Shown here piece after piece: positions 1-5,503 of a stretch of 7,417 nucleotides of DNA. The notes under the pieces were generated by a model, which was not told the origin of the DNA, did no database searches, and saw nothing but the letters and a program-made list of their open reading frames with translations. Position numbers and translations under genes: made by a program. How positions within the stretch are numbered: position 1 is the first letter of the stretch; each line of letters opens with the position of its first letter. The stretch comes from Huberarchaeum crystalense [NCBI: Candidatus Huberarchaeum crystalense]. GTDB taxonomy: Archaea > Huberarchaeota > Huberarchaeia > Huberarchaeales. Location: contig PFUW01000017.1 of the NCBI GenBank assembly GCA_002790315.1, forward strand, positions 1 to 7,417. The letters are read 5' to 3'.

Positions 1-8
1 AAACTTTA

Positions 9-35
9 TAAATCTCCTGCCTTACAGGGGATTTA
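9..35. repeat. Stem-loop near the left edge
   Basis: An 11-bp stem (9-19 with 25-35, including one G-T wobble) closes a 5-nt loop, CCTTA. It is the most GC-rich and most stable fold in the first 286 bases. It could be the terminator of a plus-strand gene lying left of the window, since two plus-strand frames are open from base 1 to stops near 36 and 48, or part of an RNA. Only one copy is seen, so nothing supports a CRISPR repeat. Confidence 0.4.
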
Positions 36-116
36 ATACAGAAAAGTAAAAACTCTTCTATAATGTCTTTTAGCAAGGTAGTTTAAAAAGGGTTGCACTC
101 TGTAGAAGCATATGAC

Positions 117-139
117 TTTTGGGTATAAAAACCCTAAAA
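117..139. terminator. Small hairpin with A/T flanks
   Basis: TTTTGGGT (117-124) pairs with ACCC (131-134) and, across one bulged T, with AAAA (136-139), around a 6-nt loop. The T-rich flanks would allow it to end transcripts, but nothing ties it to a gene. The rest of 1-286 is A/T-rich low-complexity DNA with no reading frame that I recognise. Confidence 0.2.
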
Positions 140-197
140 ACAAGCATTTTTAATAAATTATAAATAACATAAATTATATTTAAAAATCTCTATTTTG

Positions 198-254
198 CGC
201 GCATTTTATACATCATTAATCTCCCTTTAATTTTAAAAAGTTTTAAAATGCGCG
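198..254. repeat. Inverted repeat downstream of the DUF2070 gene
   Basis: CGCGCATTTTA (198-208) and TAAAATGCGCG (244-254) form a perfect 11-bp inverted repeat around a 35-nt A/T-rich spacer. It lies 32 nt past the stop codon of the minus-strand DUF2070 gene, so it could fold at the transcript's 3' end or bind a dimeric protein. The long loop argues against a classical hairpin terminator. Both arms carry the GCGC motif that recurs across the window. Confidence 0.4.
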
Positions 255-286
255 ATTTTGTTAGTTCTTTTTATTTTTACTTTAAA

Positions 287-1903
287 TCAGCTGCTCCACA
301 GCATAATTGCCAACACCATAAAAATTAGCGCAATAGTTATAACAAAGGGCAAAACAAATTTCAAAAATCCCGCGGCAATGGCAGTATTTGGCAAAAGTTC
401 ATAACCATCTCCTCCAAGTAGCTTTGTGATTCGTTCAACTTTGCCATAGCTTGCTGTTACATACTCTGCGCCTGCTTTTGCTTCTTTGATTAGGCGCGAA
501 ATTTCATAGATATGCTCTGGCAACACTTCAAACATATATTTTCCATTGTTGCGTTGATGATTGTCAGTACTGCAAGCAATAATTTTGCATTTAAATGTTT
601 TTTCAAGTGATTGTAAAAGCTGCCGTCCATCAAGGTTGTTTGAATCAAATAAAATAAAAACCATTTTTTTCCCAACATCAAGATACGCAACCCTAATATC
701 ACACCCCCCAACAATACCTTGCGATGTTCCTAGAATTATATATTCTTGCTCTATCTTTGCTAATTTGGTTTTTAAAGATGTTGCTTCTTCAATAAGATTC
801 AGACTCTGCAATGAACTTGCATACATAACACTAAAGTCTGAATCAATACTAGAACTGTGCATATCTACAAATATGTCACTGCTCGCTAAACCAACACCTA
901 TATCTATATCTCCGTTGCCGTCTGCAAAAGCTAATGTCTTTCCGCCAATGTTCAACAAGCATATGCGATCTCCAATTACTGCTTTTGCTTTTTCACCAAC
1001 TTGCTCGAGTGAAGCTGATTTAATATCACCAACCAATTTCATTACATCTTCATTTTTTACAATATCTAAATCGTGCGTGCAAGGACCGTGAAAAGTCAAT
1101 GAATTTTCAATATTATCATGAAAAATTTTTGGCATATTTGAGCTTCCAATATTTCCTATTGGCCCCGGATGAACATATGGTACTAAAAAAGTTGCTTTGT
1201 GTTGTCCCTTTTTTTGATCTTTCCATGTGTCAAATGACAACACATGAACCATTGCTTTTCCATCTTTTGATAGTTTAAGCAAAGATTTTTCTGATTTTGT
1301 GCTGCCTGTAAACCAGTCAGTAAAAAACGCAACCAACAACTCAAATAAATCCACTTTTGCAAAAACCTTGAACGGCTCTGAAATTGAATAAATAACAAAA
1401 ATCACAAGCAGCGAAAACAAAAAACTCATTGCTATAATCTTTCTTCCAAGATTAGTGTCAGATGGATGCGAATAAAACAGAAAAAAAATCGCCACAATAA
1501 TAAACAAACGGATGCTGCTTTTTACCAAAGCACGACCTATTGAATTTCCCAAAGTTCGCAAAAAGAACACCCTAATACCAAAACTTAAAGAAAGCCCAAT
1601 CGCCAAAGCATAAAACTCCAAGTGAAATATAAGCCCTATTGCATAAAATCCACATTCTACAACATTTGAAAGGAGATTAATAAACTCAGATTGCTGAAAT
1701 GAGAGATTTTTATCTCTAACTAAAAAAGTTGAAGCAAGCGAAGATATTCCAAACAGCACAAAGAACCAAACATTGTTAAAAATTATAGAAAAAATCAAAG
1801 GTAAAATAAGATTAACATAAAACAGCAAACCTTGTTTTGATGATTTTTGTATTAAAGGAGCTGATTTATCTAAATATTTAGTCAAAGCAATTGGGTCTGC
1901 CAT
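287..1903 (-). CDS. DUF2070 family archaeal membrane protein
   Basis: This 538-residue protein matches the archaeal DUF2070 family in architecture and motifs. The N-terminal ~200 residues are hydrophobic, with about six or seven membrane segments (near 27-43, 45-61, 78-93, 96-115, 131-146, 156-174, perhaps 184-198). A soluble domain spans about 205-505, and a last membrane segment lies near 508-536, so both ends are membrane-anchored. The soluble part has His/Asp-rich motifs typical of the family: YVHPGP (H245), FHGPCTHD (H272, H277, D278), VDMH (D347, H349), DSNN (D420) and TDNH (D447, H449). Their spacing suggests a metal site and perhaps hydrolase activity, but the function is unknown and this is inference. 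The start at 1903 gives a natural MADP N-terminus; no Shine-Dalgarno is evident. A near-copy of the start region lies 48 bp upstream. The gene is transcribed away from the DHH gene's 3' end and may follow it in one unit. Confidence 0.88.
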   Translation of the reverse strand: MADPIALTKYLDKSAPLIQKSSKQGLLFYVNLILPLIFSIIFNNVWFFVLFGISSLASTFLVRDKNLSFQQSEFINLLSNVVECGFYAIGLIFHLEFYALAIGLSLSFGIRVFFLRTLGNSIGRALVKSSIRLFIIVAIFFLFYSHPSDTNLGRKIIAMSFLFSLLVIFVIYSISEPFKVFAKVDLFELLVAFFTDWFTGSTKSEKSLLKLSKDGKAMVHVLSFDTWKDQKKGQHKATFLVPYVHPGPIGNIGSSNMPKIFHDNIENSLTFHGPCTHDLDIVKNEDVMKLVGDIKSASLEQVGEKAKAVIGDRICLLNIGGKTLAFADGNGDIDIGVGLASSDIFVDMHSSSIDSDFSVMYASSLQSLNLIEEATSLKTKLAKIEQEYIILGTSQGIVGGCDIRVAYLDVGKKMVFILFDSNNLDGRQLLQSLEKTFKCKIIACSTDNHQRNNGKYMFEVLPEHIYEISRLIKEAKAGAEYVTASYGKVERITKLLGGDGYELLPNTAIAAGFLKFVLPFVITIALIFMVLAIMLWSS

Positions 1904-1952
1904 ATTGATACTCTACATCCTATTTTTGACCAAAGATATTAGGTCTGCCATA
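1882..1952. repeat. Imperfect direct repeat duplicating the DUF2070 start region
   Basis: Bases 1882-1904, which contain the DUF2070 start codon, and 1930-1952 agree at 19 of 23 positions and share an unbroken ggtctgccata core. They are 48 bp apart. On the minus strand the upstream copy (ATG at 1951) opens a short frame, MADLISLVKNRM, ending at 1913, which resembles the real N-terminus MADPIALTKY. This is either a relic of a tandem duplication or an upstream leader ORF. Confidence 0.6.
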
Positions 1953-1980
1953 AAGTTTTTGTTTAGGGTTGTAAATAACA

Positions 1981-2102
1981 ACATTTATTAGATTTGCTAT
2001 TTACTATAATAGAATTATGCAAAGAGCATATTTTTAACAAAACATTTATTAGATTTGCTATTTACTATAATAGAATTATGTAGGGGGCATATTTTTAACA
2101 AA
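1981..2102. repeat. 61-bp tandem duplication (2 copies)
   Basis: Copy 1 (1981-2041) and copy 2 (2042-2102) are directly adjacent and differ at only 4 of 61 positions, all clustered at unit positions 40-45. Copy 2 contains the last eight codons and the TAA stop of the minus-strand DHH gene (FVKNMPPT). Copy 1, just downstream, would read FVKNMLFA plus a stop in the equivalent frame. The 3' end of the gene has therefore been tandemly duplicated. A short inverted repeat (GTTGT/ACAAC, 1968-1982) adjoins the tract. Confidence 0.92.
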
Positions 2103-3119
2103 ATTTATAAATTTTTGAAAGTATTTTACAGGAATAATCAAACCTGCTGCGCGCTCATGTCCTCCGCCGTTGCTGTCAGGAATTTGGCTTGCGATTTGCC
2201 GCATTAAATGGTTGCAGTCAAGCAATTTGGACCTGCACGAGATTTTTATCCTTTGATTTTTAAACTGCGACTTACTAACAACAAAAATAGTATTATCACT
2301 ATACTTGTCTGCCATAAGATTTGAAATTATGCTCGAGCTGCAGAACTTTGAGTCAATTTGAACAAAAAGCACAACATCATTTAACTTTTCAATTTTTGAT
2401 AGGCAAATCGCTTTTTTAAGATTTTTTTGAAATTCATCTGCTTGCTCTAAATATTCTGATGGCTTTGTTAGAAAATCCTCTGCTGAATTTTGCTCGAGTA
2501 AAAATTTAATTAAACCACTACTTATTGCATTAAAATTAAAATTTTTTTTGTTAATCTCAACAACCCCAGTAATGACTTCAGACAATTTTAAAACAGAATC
2601 TTTGTCAAATTTTTCAACAAAATTTTTGCAATCCTCATCATTTTTATCACCCATATCACCGATTATACCAACTGCTGCTATAAATGCTCTTTTTTTAATT
2701 GCTTCATATTGCTCAAACAATGAAAACACAACAAACGACGCGGGTTTATAAACTTCAGGATCATTTTCGCGCGGATTTATATAAAAAACATTGTTATCTC
2801 TAATGATTTTATCAGAAATCATATGATGATCAATAATTAAAATTGGTTGTTTTTGGGGGTTTTCAATTTTTTGAGGTAAAACAGGCAAATCCACAAAAAT
2901 GCTTGGAGAAAACACAACAACTGATTGAATTTCATCAATGCTTAAACACTGTAATTTCACATCTTGAATACTCAATTCTTTGGTTAAATATGCAAACATC
3001 AAAGCCGCACTACAAAGCCCATCAGTGTCGCTGTGGTAAAATATGTGTGGTGAAAGTTTCAATTTATTAGTTTGTGATTGCTTTATTTGATCAAAAAAAC
3101 AGTTAATGTCTGTTAGCAT
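2076..3119 (-). CDS. DHH/DHHA1 family phosphoesterase (archaeal RecJ-like)
   Basis: This 347-residue protein carries the full DHH signature: HSDTDG with H29, D31 and D33 (motif I), D77 in IFVDLP (motif II), IIDHH with D97-H98-H99 (motif III) and GIIGDMGD with D155 (motif IV). These residues bind two metal ions, usually manganese, in the family. The C-terminal DHHA1 domain ends with the GGGHERAAG substrate-binding motif (318-326). All catalytic positions are intact, so an active phosphodiesterase or 5' exonuclease on nucleic acid or a small nucleotide is expected. The serine-alanine sequence after motif I (GLCSAAL) favours the RecJ/Cdc45-like branch over nanoRNase or polyphosphatase types, but the exact substrate cannot be fixed. 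No membrane segment is visible, so it is cytosolic. A TATA-like box 28 nt upstream of the ATG suggests a leaderless transcript. The last codons lie inside a 61-bp tandem duplication. The tRNA-Trp gene lies upstream on the same strand. Confidence 0.9.
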   Translation of the reverse strand: MLTDINCFFDQIKQSQTNKLKLSPHIFYHSDTDGLCSAALMFAYLTKELSIQDVKLQCLSIDEIQSVVVFSPSIFVDLPVLPQKIENPQKQPILIIDHHMISDKIIRDNNVFYINPRENDPEVYKPASFVVFSLFEQYEAIKKRAFIAAVGIIGDMGDKNDEDCKNFVEKFDKDSVLKLSEVITGVVEINKKNFNFNAISSGLIKFLLEQNSAEDFLTKPSEYLEQADEFQKNLKKAICLSKIEKLNDVVLFVQIDSKFCSSSIISNLMADKYSDNTIFVVSKSQFKNQRIKISCRSKLLDCNHLMRQIASQIPDSNGGGHERAAGLIIPVKYFQKFINFVKNMPPT

Positions 3120-3142
3120 AAGATTTTTGTAAAAGTTTAAGA

Positions 3143-3152
3143 ATTAAAATAT
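3143..3152 (-). promoter_or_regulatory. Probable TATA box for the DHH gene
   Basis: On the minus strand this reads ATATTTTAAT, centred about 28 nt upstream of the ATG at 3119. That is the spacing expected for an archaeal TATA box when the transcript begins at the start codon. No Shine-Dalgarno sequence is seen before the ATG, which fits leaderless translation. The surrounding DNA is A/T-rich, so chance is possible. Confidence 0.4.
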
Positions 3153-3165
3153 TGCTTGAAATGTA

Positions 3166-3340
3166 TTTTTTAAAATAATGGTCGAGTATATGCTTTTAGA
3201 TAATGTTTGGTGTGTGTTTTTTAAAATAATGTTTAGGTATATGTTTTTAGATAATGTTTGGTGTGTGTTTTTTAAAATAATGGTCGAGTATATGCTTTTA
3301 GATAGTGTTTGATGTGTGTTTTTTAAATAATATTTGGGAG
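3166..3340. repeat. 51-bp tandem repeat, three copies plus a partial fourth
   Basis: Copies run 3166-3216, 3217-3267 and 3268-3318, each starting with six T and AAAATAATG and ending in GTGTGTG. A degenerate partial copy (3319-3340) ends exactly at the 3' end of tRNA-Trp. Copies 1 and 3 differ at 2 positions; copies 1 and 2 differ at 5. The unit is 17 codons long, and the plus strand is open from an ATG at 3178 to TGA at 3312 (44 residues, two and a half 17-residue repeats). Each unit also holds a TATA-like TTTTAAAA on either strand. With its flanks, the tract fills the whole spacer between the DHH gene and tRNA-Trp. Confidence 0.93.
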
Positions 3341-3411
3341 TGGGGCTTAAGAGATTTGAACTCTTATGGGCCGGTCTGGAGCCGACTATGTTGCCGTTAC
3401 ATCAAAGCCCC
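3341..3411 (-). tRNA. tRNA-Trp (anticodon CCA), intronless
   Basis: The minus strand folds into a full cloverleaf. The acceptor stem is GGGGCTT/AAGCCCC (7 bp) with discriminator A at 3341. The D arm is ATGT/ACAT with a loop containing GG. The anticodon stem is GTCGG/CCGGC (one G-T pair) with loop CTCCAGA, giving anticodon CCA. A 4-nt variable loop is followed by the T arm AAGAG/CTCTT with loop TTCAAAT. CCA is not encoded at the 3' end. No intron interrupts the anticodon loop, unlike tRNA-Trp of many archaea. Anticodon CCA reads UGG, so the gene is tryptophan-specific. It lies head-to-head with ndk, and its 3' end abuts the 51-bp repeat tract. Confidence 0.95.
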
Positions 3412-3417
3412 TTAATG

Positions 3418-3428
3418 TTTTTAAAATA
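3418..3428 (+). promoter_or_regulatory. Probable TATA box for ndk
   Basis: TTTTTAAAATA lies about 30 nt before the ATG at 3453, matching archaeal TATA-box spacing for a leaderless message. It falls in the 41-bp gap between the divergent tRNA-Trp and ndk genes. Confidence 0.45.
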
Positions 3429-3443
3429 GAAATTTTGCGTTGT

Positions 3444-3454
3444 AAAAAATATAT
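3444..3454 (-). promoter_or_regulatory. Probable TATA box for tRNA-Trp
   Basis: On the minus strand this reads ATATATTTTTT, centred about 38 nt upstream of the mature tRNA 5' end. A start site about 26 nt downstream would give a short 5' leader for RNase P to remove. It overlaps the ndk start codon, so the two divergent promoters interleave. Confidence 0.35.
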
Positions 3455-3929
3455 GGTAATGGAACAAACACTTGTTTTAATCAAGCCTGATGCATTACAG
3501 CGCGCACTTGTTGGCGAAATAATTCATAGATTTGAGCAAAAAGGTCTAAAAATTGTTGGATTAAAAATGGTTCAAATAGATAAAAAATTGGCTGAAGAAC
3601 ATTACAAACACATAAAAGAAAAACACGGCAATGTCTTTGAAAGATTGCAAAAAATGATTATAAGCGCACCTGTAATTGCGATGATTGTTGGTGGGGTTGA
3701 TGTAGTTAAAACAGTTCGATTAATTATTGGAACTACAAAAGCGCGCGGAGCAGAAGCAGGGACAATCCGCGGCGACTTGGCAATGAGCATACAAAACAAT
3801 ATAGTTCATGCGTCTGATTCACGAGAAAATGCAAAAATAGAGATTAACCGCTTTTTTAAACCTAAAGAAATATTTGATTGGAATTGGTCAATATGTAATT
3901 CAATCTATGCAAGCGAAGAGATAGCTTAA
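3453..3929 (+). CDS. ndk: Nucleoside diphosphate kinase
   Basis: This cytosolic enzyme transfers the gamma phosphate between nucleoside triphosphates and diphosphates through a phospho-histidine. The 158-residue protein keeps every key residue of the family: K11 in LIKPDA, Y51, R89, T95, R106 in GTIRGD, N116 and catalytic H119 in NNIVHASDS. The numbering tracks the human enzyme apart from a small insertion of about two residues near 55-62, common in archaeal forms. The C-terminal FDWNWSICNSIY is also archaeal-like. The ATG at 3453 is chosen because it lies about 30 nt after a TATA-like box; the ATG at 3459 (MEQTLVL) is nearly as good. The frame stays open back to 3366, but that part overlaps tRNA-Trp and has no family similarity. 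No Shine-Dalgarno is seen, suggesting a leaderless transcript. The gene stands alone between the divergent tRNA and the SpoIIM gene, which has its own promoter. Confidence 0.95.
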   Translation: MVMEQTLVLIKPDALQRALVGEIIHRFEQKGLKIVGLKMVQIDKKLAEEHYKHIKEKHGNVFERLQKMIISAPVIAMIVGGVDVVKTVRLIIGTTKARGAEAGTIRGDLAMSIQNNIVHASDSRENAKIEINRFFKPKEIFDWNWSICNSIYASEEIA

Positions 3930-3945
3930 AAATTTACACTTAACA

Positions 3946-3972
3946 TTTTATAATAAATATAATAACTTATTA
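3946..3972 (+). promoter_or_regulatory. Probable promoter of the SpoIIM-endA pair, with a palindrome
   Basis: A TATA-like stretch (TTTTATAATAAATAT, 3946-3960) lies about 40 nt before the SpoIIM ATG. It is followed by the perfect 13-bp palindrome TAATAA-C-TTATTA (3960-3972), placed between the box and the likely start site, where an operator would sit. A/T-rich sequence makes short palindromes common, so the operator reading is tentative. Confidence 0.35.
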
Positions 3973-3996
3973 ACAAACAACAATCACAATAAAATT

Positions 3997-4866
3997 ATGG
4001 TTTTACTTGAAGTTTTTAATGTTAAAAAAGCTTACAATAATAAGATATATTTCGCTTTATATGTAGCAATTTTAATGATTGTATCGGCTTTGCTCTTAAA
4101 ATATCTCTTTTTATATATTTATGGGGGCGATGTTACTCACAATTATTTTCTTTTGCTTGTGTGGGTTGGTATTTTTATGGCAATTATTCCAAAACTTTTT
4201 ATAGAAGCAGAAGAGGTTTGTCCAATCAACTGGCATCCAATTCAAAAAAAATGGGTTGAGGGCTGCACTTTTATTGAACGGCACAAAGACATTCTTTTTA
4301 TTTTTGTTATACTCTCAATCTTAATCACAATATTTTTCTTTACAATTTGCTATTTTAATGTGTTTGGGAGTAATTTTGGCGCGCCACAAAAGCAAGAAAT
4401 TGAAAAAATTAAAGAGATTGCAACTTCTTTGTCTGGCTATGCAAAGAGCGACATTGGTGGTGGTTTTTGGGATAAATTTTCAATAATCTTTGCACAAAAT
4501 ACAAAAATAAGTATTTTATTTTTTCTATTATCAGTACTTGAAATGTTTGGCGCGCTCTTTTTATTAAGTTGGAATGCTTCTGTATTTGGCGTGTGGTTAT
4601 CAGAAATCGCAAAGCAAGCATCTCAGCAAACAAACAATATAATCTTAATTTTAAGCACTTCGGCAACATCTTTTTTAGGGATTTTACCACACGCTATTTT
4701 TGAGTTTAGTGGGTTTTTTCTGGCTGCGATCGCAGGAGGAATTTTAGCAATAGGTATCCATTTATATAAAGATAATGCTCTCTTACTTCAGATTAAAGAC
4801 AGTATTTTGGTTTTACTTGCAGGCCTGGTTTGCATACTTATAGGCGCAATTATTGAGGCATTATAA
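3997..4866 (+). CDS. SpoIIM (stage II sporulation protein M) family membrane protein
   Basis: This 289-residue protein is mostly hydrophobic, with about six membrane segments (near 17-41, 50-66, 98-122, 171-200, 235-255, 268-286). A polar region at about 123-165 separates the halves. The second half has the SpoIIM/DUF95 hallmarks: WNASVFG (192-198) in one segment and GILPHAIFE (228-236) at the start of another. SpoIIM is a membrane component of the forespore engulfment machinery in Bacillus, but archaea do not sporulate and the archaeal members have no known role; effects on envelope shape or membrane transport are speculation. The ATG at 3997 is the first in frame and gives an MVLLE N-terminus like other archaeal members. 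No Shine-Dalgarno is seen. The stop codon TAA shares its last A with the ATG of the endonuclease gene, so the two are very likely co-transcribed and translationally coupled. Confidence 0.82.
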   Translation: MVLLEVFNVKKAYNNKIYFALYVAILMIVSALLLKYLFLYIYGGDVTHNYFLLLVWVGIFMAIIPKLFIEAEEVCPINWHPIQKKWVEGCTFIERHKDILFIFVILSILITIFFFTICYFNVFGSNFGAPQKQEIEKIKEIATSLSGYAKSDIGGGFWDKFSIIFAQNTKISILFFLLSVLEMFGALFLLSWNASVFGVWLSEIAKQASQQTNNIILILSTSATSFLGILPHAIFEFSGFFLAAIAGGILAIGIHLYKDNALLLQIKDSILVLLAGLVCILIGAIIEAL

Positions 4867-5228
4867 TGATAACAGAAAGGAGTAAAGCAAAAATAAAAAA
4901 AATAGCACAAAATAAGCAAAAAGAAATAATTAAACAATTGCAAAAACAATCAATTGTCGAAGATTTGACAAATAAAGGATATACTTTAAAAGCAGGACTT
5001 AAATATGGTTGTGATTTTAGAATCTACGCAAAAGGAGTAGGGATAAAACAAGGAAAGAAAAAACAAGAAGAGCATAGTTTTGCTATATTAGATGTTGTTA
5101 AAGGCAAAGACAGCATCAAAATTAAAGATCTTGTAGCAAAAGCTAGGGTTGCGCGCGCCACTAATATGAAATGGCTTATTAGTATTGACAAGAAAGAGTT
5201 GTTAGTAAATGTTGGGTGGGTAGATTAA
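4866..5228 (+). CDS. endA: tRNA-splicing endonuclease, catalytic domain (minimal EndA)
   Basis: This enzyme cuts both ends of introns in precursor tRNA (and rRNA) at bulge-helix-bulge structures. The 120-residue protein aligns with the C-terminal catalytic domain: LTNKGYTLKAGLKYGCDFRIY, an EEHS loop and the final beta strands. The triad is complete: Y54 (FRIYAKG), H70 (EEHSF) and K102 (TNMKWL). The usual archaeal homotetramer subunit is about 170-180 residues with a separate N-terminal domain of roughly 70. Here only about 30 residues, lysine/glutamine-rich and probably one helix, precede the catalytic domain. It may therefore need a partner subunit encoded elsewhere. The ATG at 4866 overlaps the SpoIIM stop by one base, which fixes the start. 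After its stop the same frame runs on into a histone-like remnant. Confidence 0.85.
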   Translation: MITERSKAKIKKIAQNKQKEIIKQLQKQSIVEDLTNKGYTLKAGLKYGCDFRIYAKGVGIKQGKKKQEEHSFAILDVVKGKDSIKIKDLVAKARVARATNMKWLISIDKKELLVNVGWVD

Positions 5229-5273
5229 TTTAATCTATTTAAAAAGATTTTTGGAAGCAAAAACAAAAACAAG

Positions 5274-5411
5274 CTTATTGCCGAGTATGCATTAAAAGAT
5301 ATGGTTAAGCTGATTGGCGTTTCTGGATATAGAGTTGCAAAATCTGTTTCTGAGAAGTTAAAGACAATCTTGCCCTAAATTGAAGAACTTGAAAAAGAAT
5401 TAATAAATTAG
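5274..5411 (+). pseudogene. Decayed archaeal histone-like gene (candidate)
   Basis: Reading in the frame of the upstream endonuclease gives LIAEYALKDMVKLIGVSG, then YRVAKSVSEKLKTILP, a TAA at 5376-5378, then IEELEKELIN and TAG. This matches helix 1, the RVS-type loop and helix 2 of an archaeal histone; from the loop arginine onward the hydrophobic positions (L, I, L of KLKTIL) align with those of HMf-type histones. No start codon precedes the similarity except ATG 5301, which lies inside helix 1. The usual HAGRKT helix-3 motif is missing. A short frame at 5434-5511 (NKKTADFIFYASEGSK) might be a shifted remnant of helix 3. Internal stops and the lack of a start indicate a broken gene, unless the stops are sequencing errors. 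The similarity was judged by eye. Region 5229-5503 otherwise holds nothing recognisable. Confidence 0.4.
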
Positions 5412-5423
5412 AAAAATATCTAA

Positions 5424-5435
5424 TTAAAAATTTAT
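5424..5435 (+). promoter_or_regulatory. Possible TATA box for gatB
   Basis: TTAAAAATTTAT is the best TATA-like element upstream of gatB. A start site about 26 nt downstream would give a leader of roughly 45 nt carrying the GGAG site at 5491-5494. Alternatives exist in this A/T-rich stretch. Confidence 0.25.
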
Positions 5436-5490
5436 GAACAAGAAGACAGCAGATTTTATTTTCTATGCAAGCGAAGGCTCAAAACAAAAG

Positions 5491-5494
5491 GGAG
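5491..5494 (+). promoter_or_regulatory. Shine-Dalgarno site deciding the gatB start
   Basis: GGAG, preceded by AAG, lies 9 nt before the ATG at 5504. It is the clearest ribosome-binding site in the window and favours 5504 over the in-frame ATG at 5465, which has no such site. The other genes lack one and look leaderless or coupled. Confidence 0.55.
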
Positions 5495-5503
5495 AAGCAA
5501 AAA

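Noticed and set aside
561-1091. Long plus-strand open frame inside the DUF2070 gene
   Set aside because: It lies wholly antisense to a well-supported gene and its translation shows no family features; it is a by-product of codon use.
1998-2012. Bacterial-type promoter (TTGCTA with TATAAT) in the 61-bp repeat
   Set aside because: The spacing is too short for sigma-70 and the organism appears archaeal.
3178-3312. 44-codon plus-strand ORF in the tandem repeats
   Set aside because: Not listed as a gene: the openness follows from a 51-bp period, there is no ribosome-binding site, and the Cys/Trp/Phe-rich product resembles nothing I know.
3166-3340. CRISPR array
   Set aside because: The whole 51-bp unit repeats without variable spacers, so it is a plain tandem repeat.
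3366-3452. Upstream extension of ndk to the ATG at 3366
   Set aside because: It would overlap tRNA-Trp and adds residues with no NDP kinase similarity; 3453 or 3459 fits family length.
5226-5411. Stop-codon readthrough producing an EndA-histone fusion
   Set aside because: The frame is continuous, but two further stops and the loss of helix 3 make a decayed gene more likely.
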